A stretch of DNA of 12,053 nt from assembly GCA_017409645.1 (NCBI GenBank), contig JAFQSI010000028.1, forward strand, positions 1 to 12,053, in the 5' to 3' direction. The stretch is from Oscillospiraceae bacterium (GTDB lineage: Bacteria; Bacillota; Clostridia; Oscillospirales; Oscillospiraceae). The notes under the pieces are model-generated. The model was not told the origin of the DNA. It saw only the letters and a list, made by a program, of their open reading frames with translations, and searched no databases. The translations under genes were made by a program, and so were the position numbers. Shown one piece after another: positions 5,344 to 12,053 of the stretch (position 1 is the first letter of the stretch; each line of letters starts with the position of its first letter).

Positions 5344-6486
5344 ATGATTTATCTGGACAATTCCGCCACCACGAAGCCCTGTGCCGAGGCTGTGGAGGCG
5401 ATGACTTTGGCATTGACAGAGAACTGGGGCAATCCCAGCGCGCTGTATGGGTTCGGCATTGACATGGCGAAGCAGCTGCGGACCGCCCGGATGCAGGTGG
5501 CGGCTGCCATGGGTGCGGAGCCGGACCGGGTATTTTTCACCTCCGGCGGCACCGAGGCCGACAACTGGGCGCTGTTCTGCGCTGCCCGGCGGTTCGGCAA
5601 GAAGAAAAAGCACATCATCACGACCAGTGTGGAGCACCACGCGATCCTCAACGCCGTGAAGGAGCTGGAAATGCAGGGCTTCGAGGTGACCTACCTTCAG
5701 CCCGACGCCGAGGGCCGGGTGACGCTGGCGGAGCTGAAGGCCGCCCTGCGGAAGGATACCTTCCTGGTGTCCGTGATGATGGTCAACAATGAGTCCGGAG
5801 CGGTGATGCCCATCGGTCAGATGGCGAAGCTGGTCCACAAGCTCTGCCCCGACGCGATCTTCCACACCGACGCGGTCCAGGGCTTCCTGAAGGTCCCCTT
5901 CCAGGCGAAGACCCTGGGCGCGGACCTGATCAGTGTTTCCAGCCACAAGGTACACGGGCCCAAGGGCGCGGGAGCGCTGTACATCAGCCCGCGGCTGAAG
6001 TCCTTCCCCGCCTACCTCGTGGGCGGCGGTCAGGAGAACGGCTTCCGCTCCGGCACCGAGGGCACCCCCGCCATCTTCGGCTTTGCCGCCGCCTGTGCCG
6101 CGGGGGCCGCCACCTTCAAGGTCGACATCGACCGGGAGAAGGCGCTTCTGAATTACGCCATCGAAAGGATCTCCGGGATGGAGGGCATCCGGGTCAACGG
6201 TGCCCATGAGGCTCCCCACATCCTCTCCCTCTCCGTCCCCGGGGTGCCCACCCAGAACACCCTGAACCTCTTGCAGGAGGACGGCATCTGCATCTCCTCC
6301 GGTTCCGCCTGCGCCAAGGGCCACCGGAGCCATGTGCTGAGCGCCATGAACCTGCCCCCCGAGGTTATCGACGGGGCCTTCCGCGTCTCCCTGAGCCGGG
6401 AGACGACCACCGGGGAGATCGACATCCTCCTGAAAGCCCTGGAGGAAAAGGTCCTCCCTTTCCGGCTGAAAGGCAAAAGATCCTGA
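5344..6486 (+). CDS. Cysteine desulfurase, IscS/NifS type
   Basis: The product is 380 aa, a PLP enzyme of aminotransferase class V. It converts L-cysteine to L-alanine and leaves a persulfide sulfur for Fe-S clusters or tRNA thiolation. Visible landmarks: the start LDNSATTKP (4-12), the TSGGTEADN stretch (66-74), SVEHHA with the PLP-stacking His (95-100), NNESG (148-152), HTDAVQ (174-179), the PLP-binding Lys202 in SSHKVHGPKG, GGGQENGFRSGTE (227-239) and the catalytic Cys323 in SSGSACAKG within a long mobile loop, typical of group I (IscS/NifS) rather than SufS. AGAGG lies 5 nt before the ATG at 5344. It follows mnmE after an 88-bp gap filled by a heptamer hairpin and ends at the terminators at 6667-6737. 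No iscU or mnmA is present here, so whether it serves Fe-S assembly or s2U34 thiolation cannot be decided. The neighbouring mnmE favours tRNA. Confidence 0.93.
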   Translation: MIYLDNSATTKPCAEAVEAMTLALTENWGNPSALYGFGIDMAKQLRTARMQVAAAMGAEPDRVFFTSGGTEADNWALFCAARRFGKKKKHIITTSVEHHAILNAVKELEMQGFEVTYLQPDAEGRVTLAELKAALRKDTFLVSVMMVNNESGAVMPIGQMAKLVHKLCPDAIFHTDAVQGFLKVPFQAKTLGADLISVSSHKVHGPKGAGALYISPRLKSFPAYLVGGGQENGFRSGTEGTPAIFGFAAACAAGAATFKVDIDREKALLNYAIERISGMEGIRVNGAHEAPHILSLSVPGVPTQNTLNLLQEDGICISSGSACAKGHRSHVLSAMNLPPEVIDGAFRVSLSRETTTGEIDILLKALEEKVLPFRLKGKRS

Positions 6487-6493
6487 TGAAACG

Positions 6494-6650
6494 GCCTTCG
6501 GCTTAGCTCAGCACAACAGGCGAACGCGACTCTCGGCCCCCTCGTTTTGAGGGGGCTGTCAGCGAAGCTGACTGGGGGAGCATCCTGCCATTGGAAGTAC
6601 ACCCCCTCCACCGCTTCGCGGTCCCCCTCCCCCGATGGGGGAGGCAAGGG
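6494..6650. repeat. Multi-hairpin repeat core, copy 2
   Basis: This is the second copy of the repeat at 2981-3101. Stems: GCCCCCTC/GAGGGGGC (6536-6556, loop GTTTT), GTCAGC/GCTGAC (6558-6572, loop GAA), ACCGC/GCGGT (6610-6622) and CCTCCCCC/GGGGGAGG (6626-6644, loop GAT). The unpaired TCCTGCCATTGGA (6583-6595) is kept. A degraded left arm (GCC-TTC-GGCTTAG, from 6494) is visible, but the right inverted arm and the heptamer tracts of copy 1 are missing. It starts 8 bp after the desulfurase stop and ends in CAAGGG followed by six T (6651-6656). Confidence 0.75.
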
Positions 6651-6666
6651 TTTTTTCGATATGCTA

Positions 6667-6702
6667 GGGCGGCGTCCTGAAGTGACGCCGCCCGTTGTTT
6701 TT
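6667..6702 (+). terminator. Rho-independent terminator after the desulfurase gene
   Basis: The perfect 10-bp G/C-rich stem GGGCGGCGTC/GACGCCGCCC (6667-6676 and 6684-6693) with a 7-nt loop is followed by GTTGTTTTT. It is the likely end of the Nudix-mnmE-desulfurase transcript. Confidence 0.9.
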
Positions 6703-6737
6703 CTGCCGGAAATATTCATCCCGGCAGTCCCTTTTTT
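6703..6737 (+). terminator. Second tandem terminator hairpin
   Basis: The stem CTGCCGG/CCGGCAG (6703-6709 and 6721-6727) with an 11-nt loop is followed by TCCC and six T (6732-6737). It backs up the first terminator and insulates the promoter that starts at 6739. Confidence 0.65.
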
Positions 6738-6738
6738 G

Positions 6739-6766
6739 TTGACCTGTGCCAATACTCTGGTATAAT
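6739..6766 (+). promoter_or_regulatory. Sigma-A promoter for the GH89 gene
   Basis: -35 TTGACC (6739-6744), 16-bp spacer, -10 TATAAT (6761-6766). The predicted start is near 6773, giving a leader of about 57 nt. It stands directly after two terminators, so the glycosidase gene is its own transcription unit. Confidence 0.85.
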
Positions 6767-6775
6767 GAAAACAGA

Positions 6776-6800
6776 TGGGATACAACGAAATCATATCCCA
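6776..6800 (+). other. Leader hairpin before the GH89 gene
   Basis: TGGGATA (6776-6782) pairs perfectly with TATCCCA (6794-6800) around an 11-nt loop, just after the predicted transcription start and 13 nt before the AAGGAGG site. It could stabilise the 5' end of the mRNA or be an operator, although the stem is short and could be chance. Confidence 0.35.
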
Positions 6801-6829
6801 AAAAGGAGACAAAAAGGAGGATTTTACGA

Positions 6830-9800
6830 ATGCAGAAAACGAAAAAGCGCGTACTGAGCATCATTCTGGTGCTGTGTACCATCGCAGGCCTGCTCGCCCC
6901 TGCGGCACCGGTGCTGACAGCACGGGCCGCAGAGCAGCTGGTCAACGTCGCCCTTCTGGGCACCGCCACCACCGGGGACGGCGAATATAACAGCAACGTC
7001 ATCGGCAATGTCATCGATGGTGATCCGTCCACCAACTGGCAGACCCGGGGCGTATGGCCCTCCACCGCCGTGGTCCAGCTGGATATGGGCCGCAGCATTT
7101 CCGAGGTGGTCGTCAAGCTGGGCGGCGACGATATGGCATCGCGGACCGTCAACGTCACCGTGGAATATGCCCAGAACGGCGTCACCAGCGATCTGATCGC
7201 CTTCGGCTCTCAGACCGTCACCCTCACCGGCAGCATGGAGGCCCGGTTCACCCTGGCCCAGCCCGTGTCCGCCACCCACTTCTATGTGACCCTTTCCGAC
7301 CCCATGCAGGACGGCGCGGCCGGTGCCTTCTGGCCCTGCGTCAGCGAGATCGAGATCTACGAGAAGCAGGAGCAGAGCCTGTCTGCCTACAGCAACATCG
7401 CGTCTCAGGCCGTCATCTCCGCCACCGGCGGCAACGAGCATCCCACCGAGGGCTCCGCCAATCTGGTGGACGGCAGCACCTCCACCCTCTACAAGTTCTA
7501 CAACGCCGCCATGACGGCAGAGCAGACCATCACCCTGGCCTATGAGCAGCCCAGGTCCATGGATGCCTTCGCCATCGCCTTCGAAAATGTGGGCGCCGCC
7601 GACAGCATCGATTTCGCCTTCCGCTACTCTATCCTGGCCCGCAACGGTGACGGCGAATACGACACCATCGTCGCCAACGCCACCGCCAACCGCACCGACA
7701 ACTCCCAGCAGCAGTATGCCTTCCTGGAGAAGACCTACTCCGAGATCCAGATCGTCATCCACTCCTGCACCACCTATGGCGGCTCCACCGCCGGCTGGCC
7801 CGCCGTGGCGGAGTTCGAGGTCTACGGCAGCGAGGCTGTGGTGGAGGACGGCTGCATCTCCAACGGCAGACCTGTCCACACCTCCTCCGGTCAGTCCCTG
7901 GCCAAAAACGTCACCGACGGCAGCAAAAATTCCGTCTGGCGTGGCAGCTACTACCCCGGCTATGTGGACATCGATCTGGAAGAGAACTATTATCTCGATG
8001 CCGTGGAGGTCTACACCCCCGAAAACGGCTACTCCCAGTATTCGATCTACACCAGTCTCGACGGCCGGGATTTTGACAAGCTGGCCGAGAAGACCTCCCG
8101 TGACGCCGCCACGCTGGATTCCGGCGAATCCTACGCCGCGGGCGGCAAGGAAGCCCGGATCGTCCGCGTGTACTTAGAGTACAACTCCGCAGAGACTGCC
8201 GCGGTCATCAACGAGGTCCGGGTCCTGGGTACCCCCAGCGGCACCCCTGTCCAGGCACTTCCCCCCATCGCCGTGGCAGATTTTGACGAGTCCGACTACG
8301 CCGATCTGACCGTCACCGTGGAAGACACCTACAACGAGGTCTTCGGCATCATCGAGCGCCGTCTGGGCGAACAGTACAAGTCCTGGTTCACCCTGGAGCT
8401 GGCTGACGGTGGCGAGTACGACTACTTCGAGCTTTCCACTGTCGATGGCAAGGTCCATGTCAAGGGCAACGACGGCGTGTCCCTGGCAACCGGCATCAAC
8501 CACTATCTGAAGTATTACTGCAATATCAACCTCTCCCAGGTGGGCGATCAGGCCAATATGCCCGAGACGGCCCCCGTCATCGAGGGCACCGTCCACAAGG
8601 AGACGAAGGCAAAGGTCCGTTACTCCTACAACTACTGCACCCTCTCCTACTCCATGGCCTTCTGGGGCCAGGAGGAATGGCGCAATGAGCTGGACTGGCT
8701 GGCGCTGAACGGCGTCAACGTGGTCCTGGACGCCACCGCCCAGGAGGAGGTCTGGCGGCGTTTCCTGGGTGAGCTGGGCTACACCCACCAGGAAAGCAAG
8801 GACTACATCGCCGGTCCCGCCTACTACGCCTGGGCCTATATGGCGAACCTCTCCGGCTTCGGCGGCCCCGTCCACGATTCCTGGTTCGAGGAGCGGACCG
8901 AGCTGGCAAGAAAGAATCAGCAGATCATGCGCAATCTTGGTATGCAGCCCGTTCTGCAGGGTTACTCCGGCATGGTCCCCACGGACATCGTTTCCAAGGC
9001 CACCGGCGCTTACGCCCTGACCTCCAACGATATCATCGCCCAGGGCAGCTGGTGTTCCTTCCAGCGTCCCGCCATGCTGCGGACCACCTCTGCCGCCTTT
9101 GACACCTACGCGGAGCTGTTCTACGCCTGCCAGAAGGAAGTCTACGGCGACACCTCCGATTACTACGCCACCGATCCCTTCCACGAGGGCGGCAACACCG
9201 GCGGCATGAACGCCCGGGATATTTCCAGAGAGGTCCTGACCTCCATGCTCTCTGCCGACGCCGACGCCGTCTGGATCATCCAGGCCTGGCAGGGCAACCC
9301 CACCACCGCCCTGCTGAACGGTCTGGACGATGTGGAGAATGGTGCCCAGCACGCTCTGGTGCTGGATCTGTACGCAGAGAAGACCCCCCACAATCAGGAA
9401 ACCGGCAATTCCTACGGTGACACCAAGGAATTCGACGACACCCCCTGGCTGTACTGCATGCTCAACAACTTCGGCGGCAGACTGGGCCTCCACGGCCATC
9501 TGGACAACATGGCCTCCGCCATTCCTGTGGCCTTCAACAACGGCACCCACATCGCCGGTATCGGCATCACCCCCGAGGCCAGCGTCAACAACCCCGTGCT
9601 GTACGATTTCCTGTTTGAGACCATCTGGCAGGACGACGCTTCCCAGCCCCTCCAGCAGATCGATCTGGACACCTGGCTGGATGATTACGCCACCCGCCGC
9701 TACGGCGCGGAAAGTGAGTCCGCCAACGCCGCCTGGGACATCCTGAAGGAGACGGTCTACAAGTCCTCCCTCAACAACCTGGGCCAGGGTGCCCCCGAGT

Positions 9801-11671
9801 CTGTGGTCAACGCCCGTCCCGCCCTGAGCATCCAGGCGGCCTCCACCTGGGGCAACGCCGTGGTAAGCTACGACAAGGTCCTGCTGGAGCAGGCCGCCGG
9901 GCTGCTGCTGGAGGATTATGACCTTCTGAAGGGCAGCGCGGGCTATCAGTACGATCTGGCCAACGTGCTGCAGCAGGTCCTGTCCAACAGCGCCCAGGAG
10001 TATCACAAGAAGATGGCCGCCGCCTTCAACGCACGGGATCTGGAAGCCTTCGAAAAGAACGCCGCCATGTTCCTGGAGATCATCGGTCAGATGGAGACGG
10101 TCACAGCCACCAGCGAATACTTCCTCCTGGGCCGCTGGGTCGAGCAGGCCAAGGCTCTGGGTGCAAATGCCGACGATTTCACCCGGGATCTGTATGAATT
10201 CAACGCCAAGGCCCTGGTCACCACCTGGGGCTCCTACAACCAGGCCGAGAGCGGCGGTCTGAAGGACTACTCCAACCGCCAGTGGTCCGGTCTGATCGGC
10301 GACTTCTACCGCGTCCGCTGGGAGCGCTGGATCACCGCCAGAACCAATGAGCTGAAGGGCGAAAGCTACGAATCCAGCATCAACTGGTTCCAGTGGGAGT
10401 GGGAATGGGTCCGGAGTAATACGGTCTACACCAACGAGGCCACCCCCGCTGATCTGCAGACTCTGGGCTATGAGATCCTGGAGAAGTACACCTCTGCCAA
10501 TCCGGCAGCGGACGCTTCCCGGGACATCGATCCCGCCGCCATGACGGTCTATGCCGAGAATTACCAGCCGAACAACGCCACCGAGGGCGATCCCAACTAT
10601 GTTCTGGACGGCAATCCTGCCACCTTCTGGCACACGGTGTGGCGTGACTCTGAGCGCTCCACCCATTACCTGATCTTCACCTTTGATGCTGTCACGAAGA
10701 TCGACGGCATGCGCTTCCTCCAGCGGCCCAACGGTCCCAACGGCGTGATCACGAAATACGACCTGCTGGTCCGCACCGATGAGAACGATGAGTGGACCAC
10801 CGTGGTCGATGACGGCACCCTGACCTCCGACACCTCCTGGCAGCGGGTGGACTTCGACGCCGTGGATGCCCTGCAGGTGAAGCTCCAGGTGGTGGACGCC
10901 ACCTCCGGCGAGGTGGGCAACAAGTTCGCCGCCGCAGCCGAGGTCCGCTTCACCACGCCGAAGGAAGTCCCCCACGAACACAGCTACACCGCTGTGGTCA
11001 CGGAGCCCACCTGCACCGAGGGCGGCTACACCACCTACACCTGCGAGTGCGGCGACACTTACGTTGCCGATGAGACGCCCGCCCTGGGCCATGACTGGCA
11101 GGGCACCGGCTGCAGCCGCTGTGATGCAACCCGTGAGAATCCCTTTGTGGATGTGCCTGAGGGGATCTATTTCCACGATCCCGTCCTGTGGGCTCTGGAG
11201 AACGGCATTACCAAGGGTGTGGATTCCACGCACTTCGGTCCCGATGTGGCCTGTACCCGTGCCCAGGTCGTCACCTTCCTGTGGCGCGCCGCCGGTTCCC
11301 CCGAACCCACCTCCACTGAAAATCCCTTCGTGGATGTGCCCGAGGGCGTCTACTTCCACGATCCCGTCCTGTGGGCCGTCGAAAATGGCATCACCAAGGG
11401 CATCGATGCGACCCACTTTGGTCCCGACGCCGCATGTACCCGGGCCTATGTGGTGACCTTCCTGTACCGCGCCATGGGCAAGCCCGAGGTCAGCTCCACT
11501 GAATCTGTGTTTGCCGATGCGGCGGACCCCGCAGTTTATTACTACACCCCCGTCCTGTGGGCCGTGGAGAACGGTGTCACCAAGGGCATCAGCGACACCC
11601 GTTTCGGCGTCGACGATATCTGTAACCGCGCCCAGATCGTGACCTTCCTTTACAGAGCCTACACCAAGTAA
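6830..11671 (+). CDS. Secreted, SLH-anchored GH89 alpha-N-acetylglucosaminidase with CBM32-like modules
   Basis: The product is 1613 aa. An earlier in-frame ATG at 6746 lies between the -35 and -10 boxes and is rejected; the ATG at 6830 has AAGGAGG 9 nt upstream and opens a signal peptide (MQKTKKRVLS, hydrophobic core to about 30, cleavage near 34). Domains: discoidin/CBM32-like modules at about 38-177, 185-333 and 340-467; NAGLU N-terminal domain 485-585; GH89 barrel about 595-940; helical C-terminal domain 945-1220; a fourth CBM32-like module 1235-1375; Cys-containing linker 1384-1432 (Cys 1395, 1405, 1407, 1428, 1431); SLH repeats at 1438-1487, 1499-1548 and 1559-1610. By analogy with human NAGLU and Clostridium perfringens GH89, Glu786 (DPFHEGG) is the acid/base and Glu916 (GITPEAS) the nucleophile. 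The family removes terminal alpha-GlcNAc, for example from alpha-1,4-GlcNAc-capped mucin glycans or heparan-type chains. The SLH repeats should hold it on the cell wall. The family and secretion are clear; the natural substrate is inferred. Confidence 0.95.
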   Translation: MQKTKKRVLSIILVLCTIAGLLAPAAPVLTARAAEQLVNVALLGTATTGDGEYNSNVIGNVIDGDPSTNWQTRGVWPSTAVVQLDMGRSISEVVVKLGGDDMASRTVNVTVEYAQNGVTSDLIAFGSQTVTLTGSMEARFTLAQPVSATHFYVTLSDPMQDGAAGAFWPCVSEIEIYEKQEQSLSAYSNIASQAVISATGGNEHPTEGSANLVDGSTSTLYKFYNAAMTAEQTITLAYEQPRSMDAFAIAFENVGAADSIDFAFRYSILARNGDGEYDTIVANATANRTDNSQQQYAFLEKTYSEIQIVIHSCTTYGGSTAGWPAVAEFEVYGSEAVVEDGCISNGRPVHTSSGQSLAKNVTDGSKNSVWRGSYYPGYVDIDLEENYYLDAVEVYTPENGYSQYSIYTSLDGRDFDKLAEKTSRDAATLDSGESYAAGGKEARIVRVYLEYNSAETAAVINEVRVLGTPSGTPVQALPPIAVADFDESDYADLTVTVEDTYNEVFGIIERRLGEQYKSWFTLELADGGEYDYFELSTVDGKVHVKGNDGVSLATGINHYLKYYCNINLSQVGDQANMPETAPVIEGTVHKETKAKVRYSYNYCTLSYSMAFWGQEEWRNELDWLALNGVNVVLDATAQEEVWRRFLGELGYTHQESKDYIAGPAYYAWAYMANLSGFGGPVHDSWFEERTELARKNQQIMRNLGMQPVLQGYSGMVPTDIVSKATGAYALTSNDIIAQGSWCSFQRPAMLRTTSAAFDTYAELFYACQKEVYGDTSDYYATDPFHEGGNTGGMNARDISREVLTSMLSADADAVWIIQAWQGNPTTALLNGLDDVENGAQHALVLDLYAEKTPHNQETGNSYGDTKEFDDTPWLYCMLNNFGGRLGLHGHLDNMASAIPVAFNNGTHIAGIGITPEASVNNPVLYDFLFETIWQDDASQPLQQIDLDTWLDDYATRRYGAESESANAAWDILKETVYKSSLNNLGQGAPESVVNARPALSIQAASTWGNAVVSYDKVLLEQAAGLLLEDYDLLKGSAGYQYDLANVLQQVLSNSAQEYHKKMAAAFNARDLEAFEKNAAMFLEIIGQMETVTATSEYFLLGRWVEQAKALGANADDFTRDLYEFNAKALVTTWGSYNQAESGGLKDYSNRQWSGLIGDFYRVRWERWITARTNELKGESYESSINWFQWEWEWVRSNTVYTNEATPADLQTLGYEILEKYTSANPAADASRDIDPAAMTVYAENYQPNNATEGDPNYVLDGNPATFWHTVWRDSERSTHYLIFTFDAVTKIDGMRFLQRPNGPNGVITKYDLLVRTDENDEWTTVVDDGTLTSDTSWQRVDFDAVDALQVKLQVVDATSGEVGNKFAAAAEVRFTTPKEVPHEHSYTAVVTEPTCTEGGYTTYTCECGDTYVADETPALGHDWQGTGCSRCDATRENPFVDVPEGIYFHDPVLWALENGITKGVDSTHFGPDVACTRAQVVTFLWRAAGSPEPTSTENPFVDVPEGVYFHDPVLWAVENGITKGIDATHFGPDAACTRAYVVTFLYRAMGKPEVSSTESVFADAADPAVYYYTPVLWAVENGVTKGISDTRFGVDDICNRAQIVTFLYRAYTK

Positions 11672-11688
11672 CTATGAAGTAACCCAAA

Positions 11689-11720
11689 AACAGCCCCGGG
11701 AGTTCCCTCCCGGGGCTGTT
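11689..11720. terminator. Bidirectional-type hairpin terminator between convergent genes
   Basis: The perfect 14-bp stem AACAGCCCCGGGAG/CTCCCGGGGCTGTT has loop TTCC and lies 17 bp after the GH89 stop. On the minus strand the stem is followed by a run of T (five A at 11686-11690), so the U-tract favours stopping leftward transcripts. On the plus strand only TT follows. Confidence 0.8.
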
Positions 11721-11790
11721 GATCTGCGAAAGGGTCCCATTTGGATCCGGAACCATCGGGGCGAGACAAGGAACTTTTTCCTCACGCTGC

Positions 11791-11824
11791 AAGGTGTGCC
11801 GCAACGCGGCACGCCTTCTTTTTT
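11791..11824 (+). terminator. Strong rightward Rho-independent terminator
   Basis: The 12-bp stem AAGGTGTGCCGC/GCGGCACGCCTT (one G-T wobble, loop AAC) is followed by CTTTTTT. It lies 120 bp after the GH89 stop and is the best U-tailed terminator for rightward reading. Confidence 0.85.
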
Positions 11825-11835
11825 GTACAAATGAT

Positions 11836-11863
11836 GCAGCCCTGCTCCGGAGAGCAGGGCTGC
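11836..11863 (-). terminator. Hairpin terminator for the leftward SLH gene
   Basis: The perfect 12-bp stem GCAGCCCTGCTC/GAGCAGGGCTGC (loop CGGA on the plus strand) lies 33 bp after the stop of the minus-strand SLH gene. The trailing sequence on the minus strand is only moderately U-rich (ATCATTTGT), so the minus assignment rests mostly on position. Confidence 0.6.
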
Positions 11864-11896
11864 GGTTGCTTATGGGGTCAGATCAAGGGGAAGGAA

Positions 11897-12053
11897 TTAC
11901 TCGGCGTAAGCCCGGTACAGGAAGGTCACGATCTGGGCGCGGCTGCAGACCTGGTCAACGCCGAAGGTGTTGGCGCTGACGCCCTTGGTGACGCCGTTCT
12001 CCACAGCCCACAGGACGGGAGTGTAGTAGTAGACACCGGGATCGGAAACATCG
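11897..12053 (-). CDS. C-terminal SLH repeat of a second surface protein (5' end beyond the window)
   Basis: The minus strand from the window edge reads 52 codons without a stop, ending in TAA at 11899-11897. The peptide contains DPGVYYYTPVLWAVENG, VTKGVSANTFGVDQ and CSRAQIVTFLYRAYAE, a complete terminal SLH half. By my alignment it matches the last 51 residues of the GH89 protein at 39 positions. SLH domains bind secondary cell-wall polymers, so the full gene probably encodes another exported, wall-attached protein. The catalytic or other part lies to the right of the window and is unknown. The two genes converge with 225 bp between their stops. Confidence 0.9.
   Translation of the reverse strand, partial: DVSDPGVYYYTPVLWAVENGVTKGVSANTFGVDQVCSRAQIVTFLYRAYAE

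Noticed and set aside
5344..6486. SufS-type desulfurase or selenocysteine lyase instead of IscS/NifS type
   Set aside because: The SSGSACAKG catalytic loop, the protein length and the GGGQENGFRSGTE stretch fit group I. No suf genes or selenium genes are nearby.
6651..6656. Terminator formed by hairpin 5 of repeat copy 2 and the following six T
   Set aside because: The T run is separated from the stem by six bases (CAAGGG), and a much better terminator follows at 6667. It may contribute but is not called separately.
6746..6829. Longer N-terminus for the GH89 protein from an ATG at 6746
   Set aside because: That ATG lies between the -35 and -10 of the promoter, has no ribosome binding site, and would bury the signal peptide behind 28 polar residues.
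8174..11416. Open frame of 1080 codons on the minus strand inside the GH89 gene
   Set aside because: It is antisense to a well-supported GH89 gene, is Gly/Val/His/Gln-rich in the manner of complement frames of G+C-rich genes, and shows no domain I recognise or ribosome binding site.
11672..11896. Search for a small gene or RNA in the gap between the convergent genes
   Set aside because: The gap is largely accounted for by three hairpins. The remaining stretch (about 11721-11790) shows no start with a ribosome binding site and no recognisable RNA.

Overview
The window looks like chromosomal DNA from a G+C-rich, endospore-forming member of the Clostridia, most likely a gut Oscillospiraceae-type organism. 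The clues are a germinant-receptor (ger) operon, SLH-anchored surface proteins with the C-T-R-A-Q-type motif common in that group, GGAGG-type ribosome binding sites, and G/C-rich intergenic repeats of a kind frequent in gut Firmicutes. The genus cannot be fixed from this sequence alone.

Layout. Positions 1-170 carry two tandem, nearly identical sigma-A promoters on the minus strand. They fire leftward out of the window, probably into a stable-RNA or other highly expressed operon. Positions 154-2857 are a minus-strand ger operon in the order A-C-B: a clear GerA-family protein, a very short GerC-like protein and a divergent GerB-like membrane protein. Positions 2858-3218 hold a ~260-bp inverted-repeat element between divergent genes, with heptanucleotide repeats at both ends and a multi-hairpin core. 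Positions 3219-6486 are a plus-strand cluster: a Nudix ADP-ribose pyrophosphatase, MnmE (tRNA wobble-uridine GTPase) and an IscS/NifS-type cysteine desulfurase. Positions 6487-6829 hold a second copy of the multi-hairpin core, two terminators and a good promoter. Positions 6830-11671 encode a 1613-residue secreted GH89 alpha-N-acetylglucosaminidase with discoidin/CBM32-like modules, a Cys-rich linker and three SLH repeats. Positions 11672-11896 hold three hairpin terminators. Positions 11897-12053 are the C-terminal SLH end of a second surface protein on the minus strand, truncated by the window edge.

How the parts fit. The ger operon should encode an inner spore-membrane receptor. The Nudix-MnmE-desulfurase cluster is housekeeping, and MnmE and the sulfur donor both plausibly serve U34 modification of tRNA. 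The GH89 protein is a wall-attached exo-glycosidase, likely acting on alpha-GlcNAc-capped host glycans such as mucin O-glycans.

The least-explained content is intergenic. Five heptamer-repeat tracts share a loose GA(A/G)T-type unit although each has its own sequence; most of them abut or overlap stop codons. A structured repeat is present twice, and its second hairpin differs in sequence and length between copies while staying fully paired. I saw no CRISPR array, tRNA, rRNA, transposase or defence system in the window.
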